From Yinghuangia elevatio (lineage in GTDB: Bacteria; Actinomycetota; Actinomycetes; Streptomycetales; Streptomycetaceae), in contig NZ_JBEZFP010000012.1 of the NCBI RefSeq assembly GCF_040649515.1, forward strand, positions 46,685 to 110,684: a stretch of 64,000 nt of DNA, written 5' to 3'. The translations under genes and the position numbers were made by a program. A model generated the notes under the pieces. The model did not search any database, was not told the DNA's origin, and worked only from the letters and a program-made list of their open reading frames with translations. Within the stretch, counting starts at the first letter, position 1, and each line of letters opens with the position of its first letter. Below, piece after piece: positions 48,451 to 57,661 of this stretch.

Positions 48451-48903
48451 ATGAGTGCGACCCACTCGACGGAGCGCGGTGCGGCAATTCCACTGGAGAT
48501 GACCGGACCGGCGGTGTACGCGGCCTTGTCCGACGAAGAACGGCGCAAGTTCGACCGGGAGTTCCACGACGCGCTGCACGTGGCGGCCGTGACGTACGAC
48601 GTGGAACCGCTCAGCGAAGTGGTCCGAAGGTGGTGGATCGCCTCCGGCGGCGACCCCGCCGTGGCGCGAATCGACCGCGACACGGTGGCCGGACACGCCG
48701 ATCACGCGCACTGCGTCCCGCAGGACGAAACCTGTTGCCGGCACACGGCGTTCGCCTTCGGCAACCAGGCGACGGCCATCATCGTGCGGTTCGAGGAGGC
48801 GTTCCGGAACGCCGCCGAGGAGGCCGCCGTGACGCTGGACCACCTCCCGCTGCGCTACCTGGCCTTCGGTTACCGGGTCACCGAGCGCCTGGGTCCGCAG
48901 TAG
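48451..48903 (+). CDS. hypothetical protein, 150 aa (DUF6247-like N-terminal part)
   Basis: Start at ATG 48451 (the frame is open to 48316). The N-terminal 70 residues (LSDEERRKFDREFHDALHVA, then PLSEVVRRWWIASGG) look like the short actinobacterial DUF6247 family. The C-terminal part has CVPQDETCCRHTAF and is unfamiliar. Could be a toxin-antitoxin-like small gene, but nothing proves this. Confidence 0.5.
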   Translation: MSATHSTERGAAIPLEMTGPAVYAALSDEERRKFDREFHDALHVAAVTYDVEPLSEVVRRWWIASGGDPAVARIDRDTVAGHADHAHCVPQDETCCRHTAFAFGNQATAIIVRFEEAFRNAAEEAAVTLDHLPLRYLAFGYRVTERLGPQ

Positions 48904-48916
48904 CCGCCGGAGTGTC

Positions 48917-49007
48917 GAAAGCGGGCCTGCTCGCGCTGTTCGTGGAGCGTGGCAACGACGAGCATCGTCCACTTGTCGCAGATCCGGTCCAGTACGGCGC
49001 GGTTGGC
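48917..49007 (-). pseudogene. HxlR-type regulator vestige
   Basis: The minus strand reads ANRAVLDRICDKWTMLVVAT and LHEQ, matching the start of HxlR winged-helix regulators (x-L-D-x-I-G-D-K-W-T-x-L-V-V). Only about 30 residues remain and no downstream HTH is present. Overlaps nothing else. Confidence 0.45.
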
Positions 49008-49023
49008 CTGATCCTGCCGCCGC

Positions 49024-49887
49024 TCACCGGCATCGCCGTCGGGCTCGCGATCGTCGCGCCCCCGCGACCCCCGGGCGCCACGGCATGACGACGCCGCCAT
49101 TGGGCCGGATGGTCTGCCCGGTGACGAAGCGGGCGGCGTCGGAGGCGAGGTAGAGGATCGCCAGCGCGATGTCGCGGGGCTCGCCGATGACGCCAAGTGG
49201 GGCCTGGGCCGCGCGGTTCCCGATGGTTCGGGTGCGCGCGTCCTCGTCCACGGTGCCGTCGGGGGCGGTCCAATAGCCCTGGACCATGGGCGTGTCGATG
49301 AAGCCGGGCGCGACGGAGTTGACGCGTACGCCCGCCGGGCCGACCTCGACGGCCAGGGTACGCGTGAGCATGAGCACCGCCGCCTTGGTCAGGGCGTACG
49401 CCGAGATCCCCGGCGCCGGCATGTCCGCCCCGGCCGATGCCACGTTGACGATCGCACCCGAACCCTGGGCGGTCATCACGCGCGCGGCGGCCTGGCAGCC
49501 GAAGTACGTGCCCTTCAGGTTCACCCCGATGATCAGGTCCAACGTCTCCTCGGAGGTGTCGACCACCGGCGCGGAGCGGATCACGCCGGCGACGTTCGCC
49601 CAGACGTCGATGCGCCCGTGCTCGGCGACCGCGCGCTCCGCGAGGGCGGTGACCTGGGCGGCGTCGGTGACGTCGGTGGGGACGACGTCGGCGCGGCCGC
49701 CGCGGGAGCGTACGGCTTCCGCGGTCGCGGCCAACCCGGCGGCATCGACGTCGGCCAGCACGACGGCGGCGCCCGCCTCGGCCAGAACCACGGCCGTCTC
49801 GCGGCCGATGCCCGACGCGGCGCCGGTGACGACGGCCGCCTTACCCGGGAGCGTGAAGACGTCCGAGGGGTCAGAACCGCCGGTCAT
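49024..49887 (-). CDS. SDR-family oxidoreductase
   Basis: 287 aa from ATG 49887 with AGGAGG upstream. GAASGIGRETAVVLAEAGAA (NAD(P) loop), DVTDAAQ, NVAGVIRS, Ser in NVASAGADM, YALTK, and PGFIDTPMVQGYW. Ends with an Arg-rich tail. A classical SDR; substrate unknown. A palindrome and a long inverted repeat lie upstream. Confidence 0.87.
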   Translation of the reverse strand: MTGGSDPSDVFTLPGKAAVVTGAASGIGRETAVVLAEAGAAVVLADVDAAGLAATAEAVRSRGGRADVVPTDVTDAAQVTALAERAVAEHGRIDVWANVAGVIRSAPVVDTSEETLDLIIGVNLKGTYFGCQAAARVMTAQGSGAIVNVASAGADMPAPGISAYALTKAAVLMLTRTLAVEVGPAGVRVNSVAPGFIDTPMVQGYWTAPDGTVDEDARTRTIGNRAAQAPLGVIGEPRDIALAILYLASDAARFVTGQTIRPNGGVVMPWRPGVAGARRSRARRRCR

Positions 49888-49914
49888 GGGCGCCTCCTGG
49901 GGGGAAGTTTTGAT

Positions 49915-49936
49915 ATACCGAAGGGCCTTTCGGTAT
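49915..49936. promoter_or_regulatory. operator-like palindrome upstream of the SDR gene
   Basis: ATACCGAAGGG / CCTTTCGGTAT, a 22-bp dyad with one mismatched pair, 28 bp upstream of the start codon. Confidence 0.55.
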
Positions 49937-49960
49937 TTCCACAGGGAGCGTGACGCGCAC

Positions 49961-50020
49961 GACCGCAGAGCGCAAGGGCCGGCGGCCGGTGACGAACGCC
50001 GGCCCTTGCGCTCTGCGGTC
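49961..50020. terminator. long inverted repeat, probable terminator
   Basis: A 24-bp perfect stem (positions 49961-49984 pair with 49997-50020; opens GACCGCAGAGCGC) with a 12-base loop. It lies between the leftward MBL gene and the SDR promoter, so it probably terminates the MBL transcript. Confidence 0.65.
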
Positions 50021-50147
50021 AACCCGCCGGTCAGGTGGGTCGGTTCAGACCCCGGTGCAGTACACCGACTCGGCATCCTGGTTGAGCGCGCAGGCGCCCG
50101 GTGCCGGTTCAGGAACTCGGTTCAGGAACTCGGTTCACCGTGTCGGT
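50021..50147. repeat. short direct repeats CGGTTCAGGAACT
   Basis: Two and a half copies of CGGTTCAGGAACT at 50103-50150 next to the MBL stop; no gene. Confidence 0.4.
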
Positions 50148-51260
50148 TCAGGGAGTCGCGACCAGGCTCTCCCACCAAGGCGTCTGCACAGGCAGGCTGG
50201 TCGTGACCCGGTCGCCGGGGCGCGGCAGAGCGAGCGTCGTGCCGGTCGCCTTCGCCTCGCGGAGCAGCCGGTCGACCGGTTCCGCCCAGGGGTGCGGGGC
50301 CAGGTCGAACGTCGCCCAGTGCACCGGCAGGAGCAGGCGCCCGCCCAGGTCGAGATGTGCGGCGACGGCTTCTTCGGGGTCCATGTGGATGTCCGGCCAA
50401 CTCGGGCTGTACGCACCGATCGGCATCAACGTGAGGTCGAACGGCCCGTGCTCCGCACCGATCTTGGCGTACCCGTCGAAGTAGCCGGAGTCCCCCGCGT
50501 AGAACACGCGGTGTCGGTCACCGGCCACCACCCACGAGCCCCAGAGGGTGTCGTTGCGGCGCAGCGTACGCCCGGAGAAGTGGCGGGCGGCGGTGGCCGT
50601 GAAGCGCAGCCCCGCGACGACGGCCTCTTCCTCCCAGTCCAGTTCGACAATGCGGTCCTCCGGGACGCCCCAGCGCGCCAAGTGCGCGCCGATACCGAGC
50701 GGGACCAGGAACGGCGCCGAGTGCGCCGCGAGGAGCGCCCGGATGGTGGCTCGGTCGAGGTGGTCGTAGTGGTCGTGCGAGATCACGACGGCGTCGGGCG
50801 CCGGGAGGTCGCCGAGCGGCACCGGAAGCGGGTGCAGGCGGCGCGGGCCCACGAGCTGCGAGGGCGAGACGCGTTCGCTCCACACGGGGTCGAACAGGAT
50901 GCGGCGGCCTTCGAGTTCGACGAGCGTGCTGGCGTGCCCGTACCAAATCGCGCTCACGCCGTCGGCGGACGCCGGGGTGCTCGGCGCGGACACGAGCGGT
51001 ACGTCGCCGACCGGATGCCGCAGCGCACGGTTGCGCGCCATCTCGCGCATGATCTGCGGCGCGCTGGTCGGGGACACCACACTCGCGGGCACCGCGTTGT
51101 GGAAGGACCCGTCGCGGAACTGCGGCGACCGCTGCATACGCGCCAGGCGCTCGCCGCTTGCCTTGCCGCCGAACTCGGCCGGGACGTCGCGCAGCGCCCA
51201 CCCGGCGGCGGCCAGCGCCACTCCGCCGGTGACCAGGCCGCGCAGTGCTCGTGTTGCCAT
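50148..51260 (-). CDS. MBL-fold hydrolase, NAPE-PLD/UlaG-like
   Basis: 370 aa from ATG 51260. N-terminal hydrophobic segment (LVTGGVALAAAGWAL) suggests a signal or anchor. Metal site: ISHDHYDHLDRATI (H-x-H-x-D-H), later FYAGDSGYF (GDSG) and MPIGAYSPSW, LPVHWATFDL. The pattern fits the lipid phosphodiesterase branch (NAPE-PLD-like) rather than beta-lactamases. Confidence 0.85.
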   Translation of the reverse strand: MATRALRGLVTGGVALAAAGWALRDVPAEFGGKASGERLARMQRSPQFRDGSFHNAVPASVVSPTSAPQIMREMARNRALRHPVGDVPLVSAPSTPASADGVSAIWYGHASTLVELEGRRILFDPVWSERVSPSQLVGPRRLHPLPVPLGDLPAPDAVVISHDHYDHLDRATIRALLAAHSAPFLVPLGIGAHLARWGVPEDRIVELDWEEEAVVAGLRFTATAARHFSGRTLRRNDTLWGSWVVAGDRHRVFYAGDSGYFDGYAKIGAEHGPFDLTLMPIGAYSPSWPDIHMDPEEAVAAHLDLGGRLLLPVHWATFDLAPHPWAEPVDRLLREAKATGTTLALPRPGDRVTTSLPVQTPWWESLVATP

Positions 51261-51517
51261 CGGGTCGCTCCTCGGTTCGCCTGGATGTTCAACCGCCGCA
51301 GGGCGCTCTGTGTTCCCGCGGGTGCCCGCAGTTATGCCGAGTTCCCGTTCTTCGTACGCTCCCCCGTGCCGCGCCGCACGAAGTCGTTGCCGTTCTCTCC
51401 CGGCATCCGTCCGGATTGCGGTGCCCGCGGTGCCCGTGGTGCGCGGATGTGCCCCTGGGGCCGCTGTCTCGACCGGAGGGACCGGGTACACGCCGGGCGG
51501 CGGGCGGGCGTAGTTCA

Positions 51518-53407
51518 ATGGAGCGCATGTCCGACTCCGCGTCCACGGTCGCTGCCGTGGGTCCATTTGATTCCGCAGACACCCCTGGTACCGCCGATTC
51601 CGCCGTTCCCCTCGACGATGCCGCGCCCGCGTGGGAAAGGCGCTTCCGGGCTCCTCGGGTGAGCCTCCCCGACTGGGCGGAACACGCCCCCGACCGTTCG
51701 GTGTTCCTGTCGAACGCGTCGGGCACGTACGAGATCTACGCCTGGGACCGCGGCACCGGGGCGCAGCGGCAGGTCACCGACCGGGCCAACGGCACCACGA
51801 CGGCCTCGATCGATCCGACCGGGGAATGGATCTGGTGGTTCGCGGATACCGACGGCGACGAGTTCGGCGTGTGGATGCGGCAGCCGTTCGGCGGCGGCCC
51901 CGACGTCGAGGCGGCGCCCGGCCTGGCGCCGTCGTACCCGGCGGGCCTGGCGATCGGGGCCGACGGCCTCGCGGTCGTCGCCCGGTCCACGGACGAGGAC
52001 GGATCGACGGTCCACGTCGTACGCTCCGGGGCCGAGCCGGTCACCATCTACCGGCACCGCGAGTCGGCGGGCGTCTCGGCGCTGTCCGAGGACGACACGC
52101 TCGTCGTGATCGAGCACAGCGAGCACGGTGACACGATGCACCCGTCGCTGCGCGCGGTACGCCTGGACGGGTCGCTCGTCGCCGACCTGCACGACGGCCC
52201 ACCTGGCGAGGCGCCCGCCTCCGGCCTGTCCTGCACCGGCTTCGCCCCGGTGTTCGGCGACTCCCGCGTGCTCGTGTCGCACCAGCGCCGCGGCCGCTGG
52301 GAGCCGATGATCTGGAACCCGCTGACCGGCGAGGAGCACGAGATCGACCTCGGGCTGCCGGGCGACGTGGGGGTGGACTGGTATCCGGACGCGAGCGCGC
52401 TGCTGGTCGAGCATGACCACCAGGCACGGTCCGAGTTGTACCGCTACGACCTCGCGACCGGCGCCCTCGAACGCCTCGCCACCCCGGCCGGCACCGTGCT
52501 GGGCGCCACCGCGCGCCCGGACGGGAGCGTCGAATACCTGTGGTCCAGCGGCGAACGCCCGAGTGAGCTGCGCTCGACGGGCGGCGGCACGGTGCTGGTG
52601 CCGCCCGGCGACCGGGCCCCCGGTTCGGTGGCGGTCGAGGACGCGTGGGTGGCGGGGCCCGGCGGTGTGATCCACGCGCTGGTGTCGCGGCCGGCCGGCG
52701 GGGAGGGCCCGTACCCGACGGTGTTCGAGGTGCACGGCGGCCCGACCGCGCACGACGAGGACCACTTCGCGCCCGGTGTCGCGGTGTGGATCGACCACGG
52801 CTTCGCGGTGGTCCGGGTCAACTACCGGGGCTCGACCGGCTACGGCAAGGAATGGACCGACGCGCTGCGCGAGCGGGTCGGCCTCATCGAGTTGGAGGAC
52901 ATCGCCGCGGTACGCGAGTGGGCCGTGTCGTCCGGGCTCGCCGACCCGGAGCGCCTCGTGCTGTCCGGGGGCTCGTGGGGCGGCTACCTGACGCTGCTGG
53001 GTCTGGGCGTCCAGCCGGAGAACTGGGCGCTGGGGCTCGCGGCCGTGCCGGTGGCCGACTATGTCGCGGCGTACGAGGACGAGATGGAGGCCCTGAAGGC
53101 GATGGACCGCACGCTCGTCGGCGGCACTCCCGATGAGGTCCCGGAGCGGTACGCGGCGTCGTCGCCGATCACGTACGTCGACCGCGTGCGTGTCCCGGTG
53201 TTCATCAGCGCGGGCCTCAACGACCCGCGCTGCCCGATCCGGCAGATCGAGAACTACGTGGCGCGGCTCGGCGAACTGGGCGCGGTGCACGAGGTCTACC
53301 GGTACGAGGCGGGACACGGCTCGGCGGTCGTCGAGGAGCGCATCCGGCAGGTGCGCAAGGAACTCGACTTCGTGAAGCGGCATCTGGAGATGCCCAAGAG
53401 CGTGTGA
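51518..53407 (+). CDS. S9-family prolyl oligopeptidase / acylaminoacyl peptidase
   Basis: 629 aa; ATG 51518 (ATG 51527 alternative), no ribosome site. N-terminal beta-propeller (about 60-370) and C-terminal alpha/beta hydrolase with FEVHGGPTAHDEDHF, RGSTGYGKEWTDAL, nucleophile Ser in LSGGSWGGYLTLL, Asp in SAGLNDPRCPIRQ, His in EAGHGSAV. Cytosolic peptidase for short peptides or N-acyl peptides. Confidence 0.9.
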   Translation: MERMSDSASTVAAVGPFDSADTPGTADSAVPLDDAAPAWERRFRAPRVSLPDWAEHAPDRSVFLSNASGTYEIYAWDRGTGAQRQVTDRANGTTTASIDPTGEWIWWFADTDGDEFGVWMRQPFGGGPDVEAAPGLAPSYPAGLAIGADGLAVVARSTDEDGSTVHVVRSGAEPVTIYRHRESAGVSALSEDDTLVVIEHSEHGDTMHPSLRAVRLDGSLVADLHDGPPGEAPASGLSCTGFAPVFGDSRVLVSHQRRGRWEPMIWNPLTGEEHEIDLGLPGDVGVDWYPDASALLVEHDHQARSELYRYDLATGALERLATPAGTVLGATARPDGSVEYLWSSGERPSELRSTGGGTVLVPPGDRAPGSVAVEDAWVAGPGGVIHALVSRPAGGEGPYPTVFEVHGGPTAHDEDHFAPGVAVWIDHGFAVVRVNYRGSTGYGKEWTDALRERVGLIELEDIAAVREWAVSSGLADPERLVLSGGSWGGYLTLLGLGVQPENWALGLAAVPVADYVAAYEDEMEALKAMDRTLVGGTPDEVPERYAASSPITYVDRVRVPVFISAGLNDPRCPIRQIENYVARLGELGAVHEVYRYEAGHGSAVVEERIRQVRKELDFVKRHLEMPKSV

Positions 53408-53471
53408 GCGGACGCGGGTTCGCGGACGGCTGCCGGGACCGGCGGCCGTCCGACCGCTCGCCGGGGAACGG

Positions 53472-54362
53472 TCAGGCGGAGACCTGGGGCTCCTGCTTCT
53501 GCTCCTGGTCCTGCCTCTGCTCCCGCCCCTGGCCCTGTTCCTGGCCCTGTTCCTGCGGTTCGAGGCCCAACTCGCGCAGCACGGCGGCCTCCTCGGCCTC
53601 CCGGCGCTCCTCGATCTCCCGCCGCACGACCCGCCACCACAGGAACACGGACGCACCCGCGAAGACGAACCACTGCGCGGTGTAGCCCAGGTTCTGCCAG
53701 GCGCGGCCCGAAATGCCGCCGCCCTTCTGCGCCTTGGCGGGCGGCACCGGCGTGAGCCCGGCCGGGGCGGCCGGCTCCTGCGCGCTCAGTGCCACGTACC
53801 CGTCGTAGATCGGGTACGGAAGGATGTTGACCAGGTCCGGCGGATTGATGAGGGAGACCTGTCCCGCGGGCAGCCCGACCTGGCGGTCGATCCCGGAGCC
53901 GTGCTCGGTCTCGGACAGTTCGAGGCGCCCGGTCACGCGGACGTCGCCCGTCGGTGCCGGCGGCACGGTCTCCGGCTGCGGGGCGCCGGGCACCCAGCCG
54001 CGGACGACGAGGAGGCGGTCGCCGCCGCCCTTCGGTTCGAGGGGCGTCAGGACGTACGAGCCGTCGCGCCCGTCGACCTCGCGGCCCGGCACGAGCAACT
54101 GGTTCGCGGCGTCGTAGCGGCCGTCCACGAAGACGTTGCGGCCGCGGTCGTCGGAGGTCACGCGTACGCCGCCGCGCAGTTGGTCCGCGAGCGCCACCGC
54201 CGGCTCGGCCGAGACCTTCGTCTCGGCGGCCTTCTCGGTGGACTTGCTGTGCTCGTTGTACCGCTGGAACTGCCACAGCCCGAGCGCCGCGCACACCGGG
54301 ACGGCCACCAGTACGAGGACGTGGAAGGCCACCCAGCGCGGCTGCAAGAGGAAGCGGTGCAC
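53472..54362 (-). CDS. SURF1-family cytochrome oxidase assembly protein
   Basis: 296 aa from ATG 54362. Two transmembrane helices flank an extracytoplasmic domain: VAFHVLVLVAVPVCAALGLW then QFQR (the SURF1 W-Q motif), and WFVFAGASVFLWWRVVRREI near residue 250. VVRGWVPG is the conserved centre. Assists heme a insertion in cytochrome c oxidase. The C-terminus has a Glu/Gln repeat tail (EQGQEQGQGREQRQDQEQ). Confidence 0.87.
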   Translation of the reverse strand: MHRFLLQPRWVAFHVLVLVAVPVCAALGLWQFQRYNEHSKSTEKAAETKVSAEPAVALADQLRGGVRVTSDDRGRNVFVDGRYDAANQLLVPGREVDGRDGSYVLTPLEPKGGGDRLLVVRGWVPGAPQPETVPPAPTGDVRVTGRLELSETEHGSGIDRQVGLPAGQVSLINPPDLVNILPYPIYDGYVALSAQEPAAPAGLTPVPPAKAQKGGGISGRAWQNLGYTAQWFVFAGASVFLWWRVVRREIEERREAEEAAVLRELGLEPQEQGQEQGQGREQRQDQEQKQEPQVSA

Positions 54363-54410
54363 GCAACCACGGTAACCGGGGCGGGAGGGTCCGCAGTCCC
54401 TCGGGTCCGG

Positions 54411-55502
54411 TCAGGCCTTGGGGTACGCCCCGGACAGGTACACGTCCGTGCGGTACACCACACCGCCGCACGCCGCCGTCAGCCGGACCTCGGCCAGCTT
54501 CACGCCGCCGTCCGAGAGGGCGTAGCCGAGCGCGGGCACGGGCGGCGGCGGACCGGGCGGGTCGCCGGGCGTACAGCTGCCCCCGGCGCCGGTGCCGGCC
54601 GTCGGCTGCCACGCGAACTGGAACTCGTACGCCGCGCCCTTGCGCACCGTCAGCGGTCCGGTCGGAGCGGCCACCTCCGGCAGGCGTACCGCGGGGTCCG
54701 AGCTCTGGTGCACGATCACCGACACCTGGATCGGCGGATTGCCGGGCGGGGCCGCGACCATGACGTTGCCGGGACCGCCGATCGAGCAGTCGCGCCGCGA
54801 GGTGTTGCGGATCTCGACGACGCCGTACGCGATGCCGTCGGCCCCCGGCGAGCCGAGCACCGTGGCCGGCCCCTGCTCAAGATCGTTGACGGTGCACGCG
54901 GGTGCCGGAGGCGGCGTGGTGGCACCGGTCGGCCCGACGGTCGCGGTGGCCGTGGTCGGCGTGATCGTCGGCCCGGCGGTGGCGGACGGCACGGAGGCCG
55001 GCGGTGTCGGGATGAGGCCGAACGTGGGCAGCGCGGTCGGCGTCGAGGGCGTGTTCAGGGTGGACACGCTCGCCGGCGGATTGTCGCCGTCGTCCTTGCC
55101 GGAGCTGCTCGAACCGAGCGACCCGTGGCCGTCCTTGTTGCCCTCGCCGTCGTCGTCCGCACCGTTGCCGTTGGCGTTTTCGACGTCGTTTTCGCCGGAG
55201 TCCGCGTCGGCCTGCGTACCGCTCTTCTGGGTCGTCTGGTCGGTGATGACCGCGGTCCGCACGACCGGCGTCGCGACGGCGAGCACGGCGACGGTGCCGA
55301 CCGTGGTCAGGACCATCGCACGGCGCCGCCTGCGTCGCGCGGGCACCGCGGCACGCAGCCGGTCCAGCGCGTCGGGTGCCGGACGGATGTCCGACACCGC
55401 GTCGTTCAGTCTGCGGCGCAGCTCGAAGGGCAGGCCGTCGTCGGGCATCTCGTCACCGGACCGCCCGCCGGCCGCCCCCCGGTCCTCGTTCATCGCGCTC
55501 AC
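54411..55502 (-). CDS. membrane-anchored protein coupled to the sigma factor (possible anti-sigma)
   Basis: 363 aa; GTG start overlaps the sigma stop (GTGA). A cytosolic N-terminus (LPFELRRRLNDAVSDIRPAP) of about 60 residues, an RRRRRR patch, one transmembrane helix, a long acidic/Ser-rich linker, then a Thr/Pro linker and a C-terminal extracellular beta-domain with four cysteines. No ZAS motif. Translational coupling suggests a partner of the sigma factor. Confidence 0.7.
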   Translation of the reverse strand: MSAMNEDRGAAGGRSGDEMPDDGLPFELRRRLNDAVSDIRPAPDALDRLRAAVPARRRRRRAMVLTTVGTVAVLAVATPVVRTAVITDQTTQKSGTQADADSGENDVENANGNGADDDGEGNKDGHGSLGSSSSGKDDGDNPPASVSTLNTPSTPTALPTFGLIPTPPASVPSATAGPTITPTTATATVGPTGATTPPPAPACTVNDLEQGPATVLGSPGADGIAYGVVEIRNTSRRDCSIGGPGNVMVAAPPGNPPIQVSVIVHQSSDPAVRLPEVAAPTGPLTVRKGAAYEFQFAWQPTAGTGAGGSCTPGDPPGPPPPVPALGYALSDGGVKLAEVRLTAACGGVVYRTDVYLSGAYPKA

Positions 55503-56266
55503 GACGTCTCCATCCGGGCCCGCAACGCCTCAAGCCCCCGCGAACCGTATGCCTTCACCGAACCGACCGACAGTCCAAGCAGGTCAGCCACCTGAACCTC
55601 CGTCAGATCCGCGTAGTAGCGCAGCACGATCACCTCACGCTGCCTTCTCGGCAGTTCGCGCAGCACCCTGACCAGGGCATCGCGCTCCAGCACACTGTGC
55701 GCACCTTCCTCCGCGGCCGGTTCGTCCGCCGCGGGCCGGGGCATCAGACGCAAGGCCATCAGCCTGCGGCGCAGCGTCGACCGCGAGAGGTTCACGACAG
55801 TCTGCCGCAGGTACGCCAGCGTCTTGTCCGGTTCCCGCAGTCGGTGCCGGGCGACATGGACGCGGACGAAAGCCTCCTGCACGACGTCCTCGCACGAGTG
55901 CGGGTCGTCGAGCAGCAGCGCGGCGAGCCTGAGCAGTGTGCCGTAGTGCGCACGGTATGTCTCGGTCAGCAGATCAACGGAGACCCCCGCACCGTCGGAC
56001 GCCTCCGCGGCCGACATGGTTCTCCGTTCCGGACTTTCGGCGGATCGGCCGGGGCCGGCCTCCGGCGCGGTGTCGGGGACGGTGTCGGACGCCACGTCAG
56101 AAACCGCGTACCCGAGCAGCGAGTCCATGGACTCCCATCCGCCCCCCGGCGGATCGGAGGCCGACGGCGAGACCGCCGCGGACCCGGGGACCGGCACGTC
56201 GACAGGCGGGCGCGCAGGGCGGACGCCCCGCTTGACCCGTGGTTCCACCCCCACCAACTCCGCCAC
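55499..56266 (-). CDS. SigE-family (ECF) RNA polymerase sigma factor
   Basis: 255 aa from GTG 56266; the sigma domains start near residue 95, so a shorter start such as MSAAEASDG is possible. Region 2: VDLLTETYRAHYGTLLRLAA, DPHSCEDVVQEAFVRVH. Region 4: LPRRQREVIVLRYYADLTEV, LLGLSVGSVKAYGSRGLEAL. Recruits RNA polymerase to a small regulon; activity probably set by the coupled membrane protein. Confidence 0.88.
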   Translation of the reverse strand: MAELVGVEPRVKRGVRPARPPVDVPVPGSAAVSPSASDPPGGGWESMDSLLGYAVSDVASDTVPDTAPEAGPGRSAESPERRTMSAAEASDGAGVSVDLLTETYRAHYGTLLRLAALLLDDPHSCEDVVQEAFVRVHVARHRLREPDKTLAYLRQTVVNLSRSTLRRRLMALRLMPRPAADEPAAEEGAHSVLERDALVRVLRELPRRQREVIVLRYYADLTEVQVADLLGLSVGSVKAYGSRGLEALRARMETS

Positions 56267-56455
56267 GAACGTTAGACACCCAGTCGCCCCGGAAGGTTGT
56301 TCGGAAAGTTCCCGGGAAGTCGTCGGGGGCCACCGGGTCGCTCCGGGAAAATCAGGTTGTCGGCCTGGGGAGACACGCTACTGCGTGACGGCCCGTCAGG
56401 GAGGGGCTTCTTGAGGGTCGAGACGTCGCGGTACGGGCGGACGGGCGGACACGCG

Positions 56456-56495
56456 CGACGCCCCCGGTCCCGCGGGTGCGGGATCGGGGGCGTCG
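56456..56495 (-). terminator. terminator of the ask-asd operon
   Basis: CGACGCCCCCGGTCCCGC and its complement (18-bp stem with one G-T pair), loop GGGT, about 90 bp beyond the asd stop. Confidence 0.7.
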
Positions 56496-56584
56496 GTCGT
56501 ACGCGCGTACGCGGTCGGCCCTGCCGGCTTGGCCTGCTGGGCCTGCTGGGCCTGGCCCGCTCGGTCAGGAGCAGGACCGCTCGG

Positions 56585-57661
56585 TCAGCCCTGCTCGCTC
56601 AGCTCGGCCGCGATCAGCTCGGCGATCTGGGCGGTGTTGAGTGCCGCGCCCTTGCGGAGGTTGTCACCGCACATGAACATCTCGAGCGTGTTCGGGAAGT
56701 CCAGCGCCTGACGTACGCGGCCGACCCAGGTCGGGTCCGTGCCGACGACGTCCGCCGGCGTCGGGAACTCGCCGTTGGCCGGGTCGTCGCACAGCACGAC
56801 ACCGGGCGCCTCGGCCAGGATCTCGTGGGCGCGCGCCACCGTGACGTCGTTCTCGAACACCGCGTGCACGGTCAGCGAGTGCGTCGTGATCACCGGGACC
56901 CGGACACAGGTCGCGGAGACCTTGAGGTCCGGCAGGCCGAGGATCTTGCGGGACTCGTTGCGGACCTTGAGCTCCTCGGACGACCAGCCGTCGTCCTTGA
57001 GCGAGCCGGCCCACGGCACCACGTTGAGCGCGAGCGGCGCCGGGAACGGGCCGAACTCGCCCACCGCGCGGCGTACGTCGCCCGGCTGCGTGCCGAGCGT
57101 GGCCGAGCCCGCGACCTTGGCGAGCTGCTCGCGCAGCGTGTCGATGCCGGGCTGGCCGGCCCCCGACGCCGCCTGGTACGACGACACGACCAGCTCGCGC
57201 AGCCCCAGTTCGGCGTGCAGCGCGCCGATGGCGACGACCATGCTCAGCGTCGTGCAGTTCGGGTTCGCGATGATGCCGCGCGGACGGATGCGCGCCGCGG
57301 CCGGGTTGACCTCGGGCACCACGAGCGGGACCTCGGGGTCCATGCGGAACGCGCCCGAGTTGTCGACCGCGACCGCGCCCTTGGCGGCGGCGATCGGCGC
57401 CCACTGCGCGGACACCTCGTCGGGCACGTCGAACATCGCGACGTCGACGCCCTCGAAGCACTCCTCGGAGAGCGCCTGGACCTCGACCTCCTCGCCGCGT
57501 ACGACGAGCTTCTTGCCGGCCGAGCGGGCGGAGGCGATGAGGCGGATCTCGCCCCAGACGTCCTGGCGCGTCGACAGCAGTTCGAGCATCACGGTGCCGA
57601 CCGCGCCGGTCGCGCCGACGAGGGCGAGGGTGGGCTTGCGGGTACTGCTGGCGGCGCTCAT
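56585..57661 (-). CDS. asd: aspartate-semialdehyde dehydrogenase
   Basis: 358 aa from ATG 57661. Reduces aspartyl phosphate to aspartate semialdehyde (Lys/Thr/Met/DAP pathway). GATGAVGTVMLELL (NADPH), catalytic Cys in ANPNCTTLSM, His in PVITTHSLTV, ESRKILGLPDL. The start overlaps the ask stop (ATGA). Confidence 0.96.
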   Translation of the reverse strand: MSAASSTRKPTLALVGATGAVGTVMLELLSTRQDVWGEIRLIASARSAGKKLVVRGEEVEVQALSEECFEGVDVAMFDVPDEVSAQWAPIAAAKGAVAVDNSGAFRMDPEVPLVVPEVNPAAARIRPRGIIANPNCTTLSMVVAIGALHAELGLRELVVSSYQAASGAGQPGIDTLREQLAKVAGSATLGTQPGDVRRAVGEFGPFPAPLALNVVPWAGSLKDDGWSSEELKVRNESRKILGLPDLKVSATCVRVPVITTHSLTVHAVFENDVTVARAHEILAEAPGVVLCDDPANGEFPTPADVVGTDPTWVGRVRQALDFPNTLEMFMCGDNLRKGAALNTAQIAELIAAELSEQG

